A stretch of DNA of 64,000 nt from Variovorax sp. J22G73 (GTDB lineage: Bacteria; Pseudomonadota; Gammaproteobacteria; Burkholderiales; Burkholderiaceae_C): contig NZ_JASZYK010000004.1 of assembly GCF_030317035.1 (NCBI RefSeq), positions 248,001-312,000 of the forward strand, in the 5' to 3' direction. Numbering within the stretch: the stretch's first letter is position 1; each line of letters begins with the position of its first letter. Under the pieces are notes generated by a model. That model was not told the origin of the DNA. It was given only the letters and a program-made list of their open reading frames with translations, and did no database searches. The position numbers were made by a program, and so were the translations under genes. Below, in pieces: positions 50,317 through 58,935 of the stretch.

Positions 50317-52245
50317 ATGGAACACGCACCCGCCTGGCTGACCAGCAGCCTGATCTACCTGGGCGCCGCCGTGCTGGTGGTGCCGCTGTCGAAGTTCCTG
50401 GGGCTCGGCTCCATCATCGGCTACCTCGTGGCCGGCATCGCCATCGGCCCCTGGGGGCTGGGGCTGGTGTCCAGCGTGGAAGACGTGCTGCACTTCGCCG
50501 AGTTCGGCGTGGTGCTCATGCTGTTCCTGGTGGGCCTGGAGCTGGAACCCAAGCGCCTGTGGAACCTGCGCCGGCCCATCTTCGGCTGGGGCGCGGCGCA
50601 GGTGCTGAGCTGCGCCGCGGTGCTGTTCGCCGCCGGCTGCGCGGTGGGCGCCGAATGGCGCGTGGCGCTGGTGGCGGCGCTGGGCCTGGCGCTGTCGTCC
50701 ACGGCCATCGCGCTGCAGGTGTTCGGCGAACGCAACCTGCTGAAGACGCCCAGCGGCCAGGCCGGCTTCTCGATCCTGCTGTTCCAGGACGTGGCCGCCA
50801 TTCCCATCCTGGCGCTGCTGCCGCTGCTGGCGGGCGCCACCGCGGCCGAACAGGCCATCAGCGGGCTGGACCGCGCGCTGGAGGCGGCCAAGATCATCGG
50901 CGTGATCGGCGGCATCATCCTCGGCGGCCGGCTGCTGCTGCGGCCCGTGCTGCGCTGGATCGCGCGCAGCAACACGCCCGAGATCTTCACCGCCGCCGCG
51001 CTGCTGCTGGTGGTGGCCATCGCCGCGCTGATGCAGCTGGTGGGCCTGTCGATGGCGCTGGGCGCCTTCCTGGCCGGCGTGCTGCTGGCGGAAAGCGAAT
51101 ACCGGCGCGAGCTGGAGACCGACATCGAGCCCTTCAAGGGCCTGCTGCTGGGGCTGTTCTTCATCGCGGTGGGCATGTCGATCAACTTCGGCGTGCTCAT
51201 TGCCAGCCCCTGGGTCATGGCCGCGCTGGTGGTCGGCTTCATGGCCATCAAGCTGGTGGTGATCTACACGCTGGCCAAGGCCATGGGCATCGCCTACCAG
51301 GAGCGGCCGGTGTTCACGCTGCTGCTGGCGCAGGGCGGCGAGTTCGCCTTCGTGGTGTTCCAGGCCGCCGGCCCCGACGTGCTGCCGCCCGAGATCACCT
51401 CGCTGCTGATCGGCGGCGTGGCGCTGTCGATGCTGCTGTCGCCGCTGCTGCTGGTGCTGCTCGACAAGTTCGTGCTGCCGCGCTACAGCCGCAACAACGG
51501 CCCGCAGCTGGAAGAAATCTCGGAGCAGCAGGACGCCAAGGTGCTCATCTGCGGCTTCGGGCGCTACGGCCAGATCGTCGGGCGCGTGCTGATGTCGCAG
51601 GGCCTGCGCGTGACCGTGCTCGACCACGACGCCGACACCGTCGAAGGCCTGCGCCAGTTCGGCTTTCGGGTGTTCTACGGCGACGCCACCCGGCTCGACC
51701 TGCTGCGCACCGCGGGCGCCGGCACGGCCAAGGCCATCGTGGTGGCGGTGGACGACATCGAGCAGTCGCTGGAAATCGTCGACCTGGTGAAGGAGAACTT
51801 TCCGCAGGCCCGCATCATCGCGCGGGCACGCAACGTGACGCACCTGTTCCAGCTGCGCGACCGCGGCGTGACGGAGGTGGAGCGCGAGGTGTTCGAGTCG
51901 TCGTTGCGCAGCGCGCGCTCGGTGCTCGAGGCGCTGAACTGGCCGGCGCACGAGGCGCGCGAATCGGCCATGCGGTTTCGCCAGCGCAACCTGAAGCTCG
52001 CCGACGAGATCTACCCGCACTACAAGGACCGCGCCAAGCTCATCGCTGCCAACAAGGAAGGCCGCCAGCAGTTCGAGGAGCAGATGGCGCGCGAGCGCGA
52101 GGAGCGCCAGCGCCGCTCGGGGCTCGACTGGGACCAGCTGGCGGAAGGGGAGAACGGCGAACAGCCGTCGCAGGCCGGACAGCCACAGCCATCGCAGCCA
52201 TCGCAACCACCAAAGCAGCCGAAGCAGCCCCAGCAGGTGCCCTGA
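50317..52245 (+). CDS. kefC: Glutathione-regulated potassium-efflux protein KefC-like
   Basis: This 642-aa protein has a 12-13-span CPA2 antiporter domain (residues 1 to about 385, including LFQDVAAIPILALLPL) and a cytoplasmic RCK/TrkA-N domain from about 405, with KVLICGFGRYGQIVGRVL as its nucleotide-binding start. KefC lets K+ leave when glutathione adducts of electrophiles accumulate and acidifies the cytoplasm for protection. The last 35 residues are low-complexity (QPSQPSQPPKQPKQPQ). It pairs with the upstream KefF-like gene. Confidence 0.93.
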   Translation: MEHAPAWLTSSLIYLGAAVLVVPLSKFLGLGSIIGYLVAGIAIGPWGLGLVSSVEDVLHFAEFGVVLMLFLVGLELEPKRLWNLRRPIFGWGAAQVLSCAAVLFAAGCAVGAEWRVALVAALGLALSSTAIALQVFGERNLLKTPSGQAGFSILLFQDVAAIPILALLPLLAGATAAEQAISGLDRALEAAKIIGVIGGIILGGRLLLRPVLRWIARSNTPEIFTAAALLLVVAIAALMQLVGLSMALGAFLAGVLLAESEYRRELETDIEPFKGLLLGLFFIAVGMSINFGVLIASPWVMAALVVGFMAIKLVVIYTLAKAMGIAYQERPVFTLLLAQGGEFAFVVFQAAGPDVLPPEITSLLIGGVALSMLLSPLLLVLLDKFVLPRYSRNNGPQLEEISEQQDAKVLICGFGRYGQIVGRVLMSQGLRVTVLDHDADTVEGLRQFGFRVFYGDATRLDLLRTAGAGTAKAIVVAVDDIEQSLEIVDLVKENFPQARIIARARNVTHLFQLRDRGVTEVEREVFESSLRSARSVLEALNWPAHEARESAMRFRQRNLKLADEIYPHYKDRAKLIAANKEGRQQFEEQMAREREERQRRSGLDWDQLAEGENGEQPSQAGQPQPSQPSQPPKQPKQPQQVP

Positions 52246-52258
52246 GGCACCCGCGTGC

Positions 52259-53215
52259 TTAAACGGCCACCGTCAGGTACACGCCCTCGCGCCCGACCAG
52301 CGGCGCGCGCGTGGGCATGAAGATGGTGCAGTCGTCGCAGGGCGAGCGAATTTCCTCGCCCGCGTCGACGGCGATCAGCTCGCCCTTCTGAAAGGTCTCG
52401 AAGCCGAGCACCGGCCGCGCGAAGGCAAAGCCCTCGGTCTTGACCATGTGCACCTCCAGCAGCCGGAAGCGGCGCGCCGACACCTTCGCCGCGGCGCCCG
52501 GCGCCGCATCGACCAGCCCCAGGTGCGCCAGGAAGCGCAGCGTCACGTCGGTGGCCAGGTCGGCCGCCGACTGGCTGAAATGCTGGCCGCACTCCACCAC
52601 CACCGCGCCGCCGTCCACGCCCGCCTGGCCGTGGCGGCCGTACGCCGTCACCCCCGTGCCGGGCGCGCCGCCCACGGGCATCACCAGGTGCACCAGCGGG
52701 TTGCCGATGGCCAGCGCCAGCCCCGCGTTGCGCTCGAACTCCGGGTACACCCAGAAGGGCTGCACCGGCGCGCGCGTCGAGTGGATGTCCAGCACGTAGT
52801 CGGCCGCGTCCAGCACCGGCCGCAGCGCACGCGCGCGGCGCAGCTCGGGGCTTTGCGCGGTGCCGTCGAGCATGGCGGGCGACCAGATGCGGTTGAGGTT
52901 GTGCACCAGCTGGCGGTTCTCGTAGGGCCGCTCGATGTCGAAGGCCTCGTAGGCCTCGACGTTCGCGAAGCTCACCGTGAGCGTGCCCACCTTCGGGCGC
53001 ACGCCGGTGTCCAGCAGGTGCGTGGCGGCGACCATGCCGCAGATTTCGTTGCCGTGCGTCAGCGCGTTCACCAGCACGTGCGGGCCGGGCCGGCCGGACT
53101 CGAAGCGGTGCACGTAGTCGATGCCGGTGTTGCCTTGCCGGTAGGCGGAGATGTCGCGCGGCAGCACCTCCAGCGGCGCGGTGTCGGGCGCGAAGGACGA
53201 TTCGGTCATGGCCAT
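52259..53215 (-). CDS. Succinylglutamate desuccinylase/aspartoacylase-family deacylase
   Basis: This 318-aa zinc hydrolase has the family metal ligands: His and Glu in LTHGNEICG and the third His in LDIHSTRAP. Zinc-bound water would hydrolyse an N-acyl bond. The final domain (about 220-318) is the beta-type ending of the family. It is 16 bases downstream of the Bug receptor gene and shares its direction, so it is probably in its transcript. I used the ATG at 53215; GTG at 53242 would overlap the previous gene. Substrate is not known. Confidence 0.87.
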   Translation of the reverse strand: MAMTESSFAPDTAPLEVLPRDISAYRQGNTGIDYVHRFESGRPGPHVLVNALTHGNEICGMVAATHLLDTGVRPKVGTLTVSFANVEAYEAFDIERPYENRQLVHNLNRIWSPAMLDGTAQSPELRRARALRPVLDAADYVLDIHSTRAPVQPFWVYPEFERNAGLALAIGNPLVHLVMPVGGAPGTGVTAYGRHGQAGVDGGAVVVECGQHFSQSAADLATDVTLRFLAHLGLVDAAPGAAAKVSARRFRLLEVHMVKTEGFAFARPVLGFETFQKGELIAVDAGEEIRSPCDDCTIFMPTRAPLVGREGVYLTVAV

Positions 53216-53231
53216 GCTCGCTTCATTCGAT

Positions 53232-54227
53232 TCATTCGCCACGGATGCCCGCGCGCTTGACCATCTCGCCGTACACCACCAGTCGCTCCGACATCATGGC
53301 CGTGAACTGCGCGGGCGACTGCACCTCGGGCGGCAGCGAGCCGCGCGACAGCAGCGCCTCGGCCATGGCCGGCTGGTCGGCCACCGCGCGCACCGCCTTG
53401 TGCAGCGCCGCGATGACCTCGGGCGGCGTCTTCGCGGGCGCGGCCAGGCCGATCCACGAGGTGGTGTTCAGCACCGGGTAGCCCAGCTCGGCGAAGGTGG
53501 GCACGTCGGGCAGCGCCGCCACGCGCGTGGGCGACGCCACCGCCAGCGCGCGCAGCTTGCCGGCCTGGATGTGCGGCAGGAAGGGCGCGAGGTTGTCCAG
53601 GCCGAACTGCACTTCGTTCGAGATCAGCGCCGTCACCAGCGGGCCGCCGCCGCGGTAGGGCACGTGCGTGGCGTTGAGCTGCAGCTGCGACTTCATCAGC
53701 TCCACGTTGAGCTGGCCCATGCTGCCCGGCCCGGCGCTGCAGAAGTTGAGCTCGCCGGGGCGCGACTTCACCAGCGCCACGAACTCCTTGAAGGTCTTCG
53801 CGGGCACCGCCGGGTTCACCAGCAGCACGTTGATGGAGCGCGCCAGCTGGCTGATGGACGCAAAGTCCTTGATCGGGTCGTAGCCCGGGTTGGTCTGCGT
53901 GAGCGGGTTGGCCAGGTGCGAGCTTTGCGAGGACACCACCAGCGTGTAGCCGTCGGGCTTGGCGCGCGAGACCTGCGCGCTGGCAATGGAGCCGCCCGCG
54001 CCGGCGCGGTTGTCGATGACCACCGGCGTGCCCAGCGCCTTCGACAGCGGGTCGGCGTACAGCCGCGCGATCAGGTCCACCGAGCCGCCGGCCGGGAACG
54101 GCACCACCAGCGTGACCGGGCGCGCGGGCCAGGCCTCGGCGCGCGCGGCCAGCGGCAGCAGGGCGGCAAGGCCGGCGCCGAGCATCGTGCGTCGGCGCAG
54201 GTCGGGAGCGGTGAAGGTGGGGTTCAT
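53232..54227 (-). CDS. Bug-family tripartite tricarboxylate receptor (TctC-like)
   Basis: This 331-aa periplasmic solute receptor has a signal peptide ending near ARAEAWPA and the Bug features VTLVVPFPAGGSVDLIARLY, VVIDNRAGAGGSIASAQV and QFGLDNLAPFLPHIQAGK. These bind carboxylates in the TTT transport system. No TctA or TctB membrane genes are nearby, so a shared transporter elsewhere or a sensory role is likely. It is the first gene of a two-gene unit divergent from an RpiR regulator. Confidence 0.92.
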   Translation of the reverse strand: MNPTFTAPDLRRRTMLGAGLAALLPLAARAEAWPARPVTLVVPFPAGGSVDLIARLYADPLSKALGTPVVIDNRAGAGGSIASAQVSRAKPDGYTLVVSSQSSHLANPLTQTNPGYDPIKDFASISQLARSINVLLVNPAVPAKTFKEFVALVKSRPGELNFCSAGPGSMGQLNVELMKSQLQLNATHVPYRGGGPLVTALISNEVQFGLDNLAPFLPHIQAGKLRALAVASPTRVAALPDVPTFAELGYPVLNTTSWIGLAAPAKTPPEVIAALHKAVRAVADQPAMAEALLSRGSLPPEVQSPAQFTAMMSERLVVYGEMVKRAGIRGE

Positions 54228-54270
54228 GGCGGTCCTGGTCCCGGGAGGGCAGTTGAAAGTGCACGCATTG

Positions 54271-54309
54271 TTGCAATATCATTTCAATTTTGCAATGGTC
54301 ATTGCAAAA
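54271..54309. promoter_or_regulatory. Operator pair between the Bug receptor and RpiR genes
   Basis: TTTTGCAATG-GT-CATTGCAAAA (54288-54309) is a perfect palindrome with 10-bp arms. Next to it, TTGCAAT-AT-CATTTCAA (54271-54287) is an imperfect version of the same motif. Both lie in the centre of the divergent region, where an RpiR regulator would control both units and itself. The surrounding sequence is much more AT-rich than the genes. Confidence 0.75.
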
Positions 54310-54349
54310 TCGGCTGCGACACGACTTCGCATGCAGAATGCCCGCGACC

Positions 54350-55237
54350 ATGAATCTGAACCAACGCATCTCGGGTTACGGCAAGAAGCTCACCAAGAGC
54401 GAGCAGCGCCTCATCGCGCAACTGCAGGCGCAGCATCCGCAGGGGCTGCTCGAATCCGCCACCAGCCTTGCAAGGAGCGTGGGCACCAGCGCCTCCACCG
54501 TGGTGCGGCTGCTGGCCAAGCTGGGCTACGAGAGCTTCGCGCAGGCGCAGATGGAAGCCCGCCAGGAAGTGACCGCGATGCTGGCCTCGCCCGCCACGCG
54601 CGCGGACGCCGTCATCGGCGACGACGCCTCCATTCGCACCTGCCTGGACAACGCGCTGCTGCACGACCAGCACAACCTGGCCGCCACCTTCGCCTCGCTC
54701 GACGTGGCCGCGTTCGAGGGCGCGGTGCGCCTGCTCACGCAGCGCAAGGCGCGCGTGCACGTGCTGGGCCAGCGCCACGGCGCGCAGCTGGCCAACCACC
54801 TGGCGCTGCACCTGAACATGTGCCTGCCCGACGTGCGCTCCATGACCTCGGCCAGCCCGCTGCTGCTGGAAGACCAGCTGCTGTGGATCGACGAGCACGA
54901 CGTGCTGCTCACGCCCACCTTCAGGCGCCATTCGCTGGCCATCGTGCGCGCGGCGAAGTACTTTCGCGAGAAGGGTGCGAAGGTCATCGTGATGACCGAC
55001 GGGCCCACCGCGCCCGCGGCCGCATCGGCCGACCACCTGCTGCTGGTGCGCACCTCGAGCGCCTCGCCGTTCGACTCCTACACGGCGGCGCTGTCGGTGT
55101 GCAACGCGCTGATCACCGCGGTGGCGCAGCGCCGCAAGAAGGAACTGGGCGCCGCGCTGGAACGCGGCGACGCCCTGTGGGAGCAGCACTGGAACGACGC
55201 GGCCGACCCAGCGCGCCGCGCAGGTTCGGTCCGCTGA
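54350..55237 (+). CDS. MurR/RpiR-family transcriptional regulator
   Basis: This 295-aa regulator has an RpiR helix-turn-helix (about residues 1-78: SEQRLIAQLQAQHP, SATSLARSVGTSASTVVRLL) and a SIS domain (about 115-250: VLGQRHGAQLANHLALHL, VIVMTDGPTAPAAASADHLL). SIS domains bind phosphosugars or related ligands, so the inducer may be a sugar or aminosugar derivative. It starts at 54350, with 122 bases to the divergent Bug gene that hold the palindromic operators. Confidence 0.9.
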   Translation: MNLNQRISGYGKKLTKSEQRLIAQLQAQHPQGLLESATSLARSVGTSASTVVRLLAKLGYESFAQAQMEARQEVTAMLASPATRADAVIGDDASIRTCLDNALLHDQHNLAATFASLDVAAFEGAVRLLTQRKARVHVLGQRHGAQLANHLALHLNMCLPDVRSMTSASPLLLEDQLLWIDEHDVLLTPTFRRHSLAIVRAAKYFREKGAKVIVMTDGPTAPAAASADHLLLVRTSSASPFDSYTAALSVCNALITAVAQRRKKELGAALERGDALWEQHWNDAADPARRAGSVR

Positions 55238-55252
55238 AGCAGCCGAGGCCGG

Positions 55253-56164
55253 TCAAGCTGCCGGTGCAGCCGGAGCGGCCGGTGCTGCAGGAACAGCCGC
55301 CTTGTCCAGCCCCAGCAGCCGCACCGCGTTGCCCTTCAGGATGCCCGGCATCACCTCGGGCTTGAAGCCCGCCACCTCGAAGTCGCGCATCCAGCGGTCG
55401 GGCGTGATCAGCGGGTAGTCGCTGCCGAACAGGATGCGGTCCTTCAGCAGCGTGTTGGCGTACTGCACCAGCTGCTTCGGAAAGTACTTCGGGCTCCAGC
55501 CCGACAGGTCGATCCACACGTTGGGCTTGTGCGTGGCCACGCTCAGCGCCTCGTCCTGCCAGGGAAAGCTGGGGTGGGCCATGACGATCTGCATGTCCGG
55601 AAAGTCGATGGCCACGTCGTCCAGGTGCATCGGGTTGCTGTACTCCAGCCGCAGGCCGCCGCCGCAGCGCATACCCGAGCCGATGCCGCTGTGGCCGGTG
55701 TGGAAGATGGCCGGCAGCCCGTACTCGGCAATCACCTCGTAGATGGGCCAGGCCATCCTGTCGTACGGGTGGTAGCCCTGCACCGTGGGGTGAAACTTGA
55801 AGCCCTTCACGCCGTGCTGCTCGATGAGCCGGCGCGCCTCGCGCGCGCCCATCTTTCCCTTGTGCGGATCGATGCTGGCAAAGGCGATCATCATGTCGGC
55901 GTTTTTCTGCGCGTGCTCTGCGATCTCCTCGTTGGGAATGCGGCGCCGGCCCATGTTCGACTCCGCGTCGACCATGAACATCACCAGCCCGATCTTGCGT
56001 TCACGGTAGTACGCCACGCTCTCCGCGATGGTGGGCCGGCCGCTGGAGCCGAAGTACTTGTCGGCGGCGCGGTCGTACTCCTCGCCGTAGTTGTCGAACG
56101 GGTTCCAGCAGCTCACTTCGGCGTGCGTGTGGATGTCGATCGCGATCAGGTTCTGGTGGTCCAT
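55253..56164 (-). CDS. Metal-dependent amidohydrolase (amidohydrolase-2/ACMSD-like)
   Basis: This 303-aa TIM-barrel protein starts with the HxH metal motif DIHTHAEV. Further ligands are the His in FHTGHSG, the His in VMAHPSFPW and the Asp in LFGSDYPL. Relatives decarboxylate or hydrolyse aromatic-derived acids (ACMSD, gamma-resorcylate decarboxylase, oxalomesaconate hydratase). It is divergent from the crotonase-CoA ligase-SDR operon across 104 bases and probably shares its control. The C-terminus repeats PAAPAAPAA. The reaction here is not known; C-C bond cleavage is one possibility. Confidence 0.86.
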   Translation of the reverse strand: MDHQNLIAIDIHTHAEVSCWNPFDNYGEEYDRAADKYFGSSGRPTIAESVAYYRERKIGLVMFMVDAESNMGRRRIPNEEIAEHAQKNADMMIAFASIDPHKGKMGAREARRLIEQHGVKGFKFHPTVQGYHPYDRMAWPIYEVIAEYGLPAIFHTGHSGIGSGMRCGGGLRLEYSNPMHLDDVAIDFPDMQIVMAHPSFPWQDEALSVATHKPNVWIDLSGWSPKYFPKQLVQYANTLLKDRILFGSDYPLITPDRWMRDFEVAGFKPEVMPGILKGNAVRLLGLDKAAVPAAPAAPAAPAA

Positions 56165-56207
56165 GTCGTTGTCTCCGGTACGGGTAAGTCCCTAGGGAAT
56201 GCAGGCC

Positions 56208-56238
56208 TCAAGTGCCTTGAATTGATTATTTCTCATAA
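56208..56238. promoter_or_regulatory. Two dyads in the amidohydrolase/crotonase divergent region
   Basis: TCAAG-TGC-CTTGA (56208-56220) and TTAT-TTCTC-ATAA (56226-56238) are short inverted repeats in an AT-rich stretch of the intergenic region. The second type of spacing would fit a MarR or similar dimeric regulator. No regulator gene for this island lies in the window. Confidence 0.4.
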
Positions 56239-56268
56239 CCATAATCCAACGCAACCCCAAGCACCATC

Positions 56269-57042
56269 ATGACCAATCCAGACCTTCACATCGACATCCG
56301 CGACGAAGTCGCCATCGTTCGCCTGACGCGCGGCGCCAAGCGCAACGCGCTGTCCGACGGCCTGATCCTCGCGCTGCGCAACACCTTCGAGACGCTGCCC
56401 TCCACCGTGCGCGCCGCGGTGCTCGACGGCGAAGGCCCGCACTTCTGCGCCGGCCTCGACCTGAGCGAGCTGAAGGAGCGCGACGCCGGCCAGGGCCTGC
56501 AGCATTCGCGCATGTGGCACGCCGCGCTCGACCTGGTCCAGCACGGCCCGGTGCCGGTGGTGGCGGCGCTGCACGGCGCGGTGGTCGGCGGCGGGCTGGA
56601 GCTGGCCAGCGCCTGCCACATCCGCGTCGCCGACAAGAGCACCTTCTACGCGCTGCCCGAAGGCTCGCGCGGCATCTTCGTGGGCGGCGGCGGCTCGGTG
56701 CGCATTCCCAAGCTCATCGGCGTGGCGCGCATGACCGACATGATGATGACCGGGCGCGTCTACAACGCCGAGGACGGCGAGCGCGCCAACTTCGCGCAGT
56801 ACCTGGTCGACGAGGGCACCGCCTTCGACAAGGCATTCGAACTCGCCAAGCGCATCGCCACCAACGCGCCGCTGACCAACTACGCCCTCATGCATGCGCT
56901 GCCGCGCATCGCCGAGCAGTCGGCCGACCACGGCTTCTTCACCGAGGCGCTCATCTCGGGCATCGTGCAGGCCGCGCCCGAAGCCAAGGCGCGCGTGCGC
57001 GACTTTCTCGAAGGCCGCGGCGCCAAGGTGAGCAAGGGATGA
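56269..57042 (+). CDS. Enoyl-CoA hydratase (crotonase family)
   Basis: This 257-aa enzyme has the crotonase oxyanion-hole segments HFCAGLDLSEL and GAVVGGGLELASACH. The two catalytic Glu of true hydratases are both in place, in GLELAS (about 112) and LPEGSRG (about 132). It is therefore a hydratase rather than an isomerase or thioesterase, and could hydrate a feruloyl-type acyl-CoA. Its stop overlaps the CoA ligase start (ATGA), so both are coupled. Whether it also cleaves, like hydroxycinnamoyl-CoA hydratase-lyase, is not decided by sequence. Confidence 0.9.
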   Translation: MTNPDLHIDIRDEVAIVRLTRGAKRNALSDGLILALRNTFETLPSTVRAAVLDGEGPHFCAGLDLSELKERDAGQGLQHSRMWHAALDLVQHGPVPVVAALHGAVVGGGLELASACHIRVADKSTFYALPEGSRGIFVGGGGSVRIPKLIGVARMTDMMMTGRVYNAEDGERANFAQYLVDEGTAFDKAFELAKRIATNAPLTNYALMHALPRIAEQSADHGFFTEALISGIVQAAPEAKARVRDFLEGRGAKVSKG

Positions 57043-58904
57043 CAACCGCTCACGCCTCCATTCGCTACCGCCCGCTGGCCTTCGGCGTGACGCGCGCCAC
57101 CCTGCGCGAAGGCGCGCCGGGCACGCGCTACCTGAAGGCCGAGACCCCGCTGGCGCCCTACCGCGACCGCATGACCGACCGGCTGCAGCACTGGGCCGAC
57201 ATCGACCCCGGGCGCACCTTCATCGCCCGGCGCGAGCGGCTGGCCGACGGCAGCACCGGCGAATGGATCCGCGTGAGCTACGCCGAGGCGCTGCACAAGG
57301 CGCGCGGCATCGGCCAGGCCCTGCTGGCGCGCGGCCTGGACGCCGAGCGCCCCGTGGCCATCCTCAGCGAGAACGGCATCGAGCACGCGCTGCTCGCGCT
57401 CGGCTGCCTGTATGCAGGCGTGCCCTACTGCCCCGTGTCGCCGCCCTACTCGCTCGTGAGCCAGGACTTCGAAAAGCTGCGCCACGTGCTGGACACGCTC
57501 ACGCCCGGCCTGGTGTTCGCGAGCGACGCCGCGCGCTACGCCCGCGCCATCGCCGCCGTCGTTCCCGCCGACACCGAAGTGGTGCTTGCAGAAGGCACGC
57601 TCGAAGGCCGCGCCGTCACCGCGTTCGATGCGCTGGCCTCGACGCCCGCCACGCCCGCCATCGACGAGGCCATGCGCGCCACCGGCCCCGACACCATCAC
57701 CAAGTTTCTCTTCACCTCGGGCTCCACCAAGATGCCCAAGGCCGTGGTCAACACGCACCGCATGTGGTGCGCCAACCAGCAGCAGCTGCGCCAGTCGATT
57801 CCCGCGCTGGGCGACGAGCCGCCGGTGCTGGTCGACTGGCTGCCCTGGAACCACACCTTCGGCGGCAACCACAACGTGGGCATCGTGCTGGACAACGGCG
57901 GCACGCTCTACGTGGACGACGGCAAGCCCACGCCCGCCGGCATGGCCGAGACGCTGCGCAACCTGCGCGAAATTGCGCCCACCATCTACTTCAACGTGCC
58001 CACCGGCTTCGAGGCCATCGCGCAGGCCATGGAAACCGACGCCGTGCTGCGGCGCAACCTGCTGTCGCGCGTGAAGATGTTCTTCTACTCGGGCGCGGCG
58101 CTGTCGCAGCCCGTGTGGGACAGCCTGCACAAGACGCAGGAGTCGGAGGTGGGCGAGCGCATCGTCATGGGCACCGGCCTGGGCATGACCGAGTCGGGCC
58201 CCTTCGCGCTGTACGTGACGGGCCCCGACGTGAAGTCCGGCGACGTGGGCCTGCCCGCGCCGGGCATCGAGCTGAAGCTGATCGACGTCGACGGCAAGAC
58301 CGAGGTGCGCTACCGCGGCCCCAACATCACGCCCGGCTACTGGCGCGCGCCCGAGGCCACGGCCGAGGCCTTCGACGAAGAGGGCTTCTTCTCCACCGGC
58401 GACGCCGTGAAGTGGATCGACGACGCCAACATCCACCGCGGCCTGCGCTTCGACGGCCGCATCGCCGAAGACTTCAAGCTCGCCACCGGCACCTTCGTGA
58501 GCGTGGGCCCGCTGCGCGCGAAGATCATCGCGGCCGGCTCGCCCTATGTGCAGGACGCGGTGCTCACCGGCATCAACCTGAAGGAAGTCGGCGCGCTGGT
58601 CTTCCCCACGCAGAAGGTGCGCCAGCTCGCGGGCCTCGGCGCCGACGCCACGATGCAGCAGGTGCTCGAGAGCGCGCCCGTGCAGGCGCACTTCCAGCAG
58701 GTGGCCGAAGAGCTGTCGGCCAGCGGCACCGGCAGCGCCAACCGCGTCGCGCGGCTGCACCTGATGGCCGAGCCGCCTTCCATCGACAAGGGCGAGGTGA
58801 CCGACAAGGGCTCCATCAACCAGCGCGCCGTGCTCAAGCACCGCGCCGCGCTGGCCGATGCGATGCATGCCGGCACGCTGCCTTTCACCCTCGTACCCCG
58901 CTGA
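57039..58904 (+). CDS. Feruloyl-CoA synthase-like acyl-CoA ligase
   Basis: This 621-aa AMP-forming ligase has the P-loop FTSGSTKMPKAVVNTH (about residues 226-241), the acyl-AMP motif GLGMTESGP and the hinge region RIAEDFKLATGTFV. The long N-terminal part (RYRPLAFGVTRATLREGAPG) and overall length match the feruloyl-CoA synthase group rather than 4-coumarate ligases of plants. It would activate a hydroxycinnamic or phenylpropanoid acid. The start overlaps the hydratase stop; the SDR follows after 31 bases. Confidence 0.88.
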   Translation: MTTAHASIRYRPLAFGVTRATLREGAPGTRYLKAETPLAPYRDRMTDRLQHWADIDPGRTFIARRERLADGSTGEWIRVSYAEALHKARGIGQALLARGLDAERPVAILSENGIEHALLALGCLYAGVPYCPVSPPYSLVSQDFEKLRHVLDTLTPGLVFASDAARYARAIAAVVPADTEVVLAEGTLEGRAVTAFDALASTPATPAIDEAMRATGPDTITKFLFTSGSTKMPKAVVNTHRMWCANQQQLRQSIPALGDEPPVLVDWLPWNHTFGGNHNVGIVLDNGGTLYVDDGKPTPAGMAETLRNLREIAPTIYFNVPTGFEAIAQAMETDAVLRRNLLSRVKMFFYSGAALSQPVWDSLHKTQESEVGERIVMGTGLGMTESGPFALYVTGPDVKSGDVGLPAPGIELKLIDVDGKTEVRYRGPNITPGYWRAPEATAEAFDEEGFFSTGDAVKWIDDANIHRGLRFDGRIAEDFKLATGTFVSVGPLRAKIIAAGSPYVQDAVLTGINLKEVGALVFPTQKVRQLAGLGADATMQQVLESAPVQAHFQQVAEELSASGTGSANRVARLHLMAEPPSIDKGEVTDKGSINQRAVLKHRAALADAMHAGTLPFTLVPR

Positions 58905-58935
58905 TCCACGCTCACGCTTCCAGGAGACCACACAC

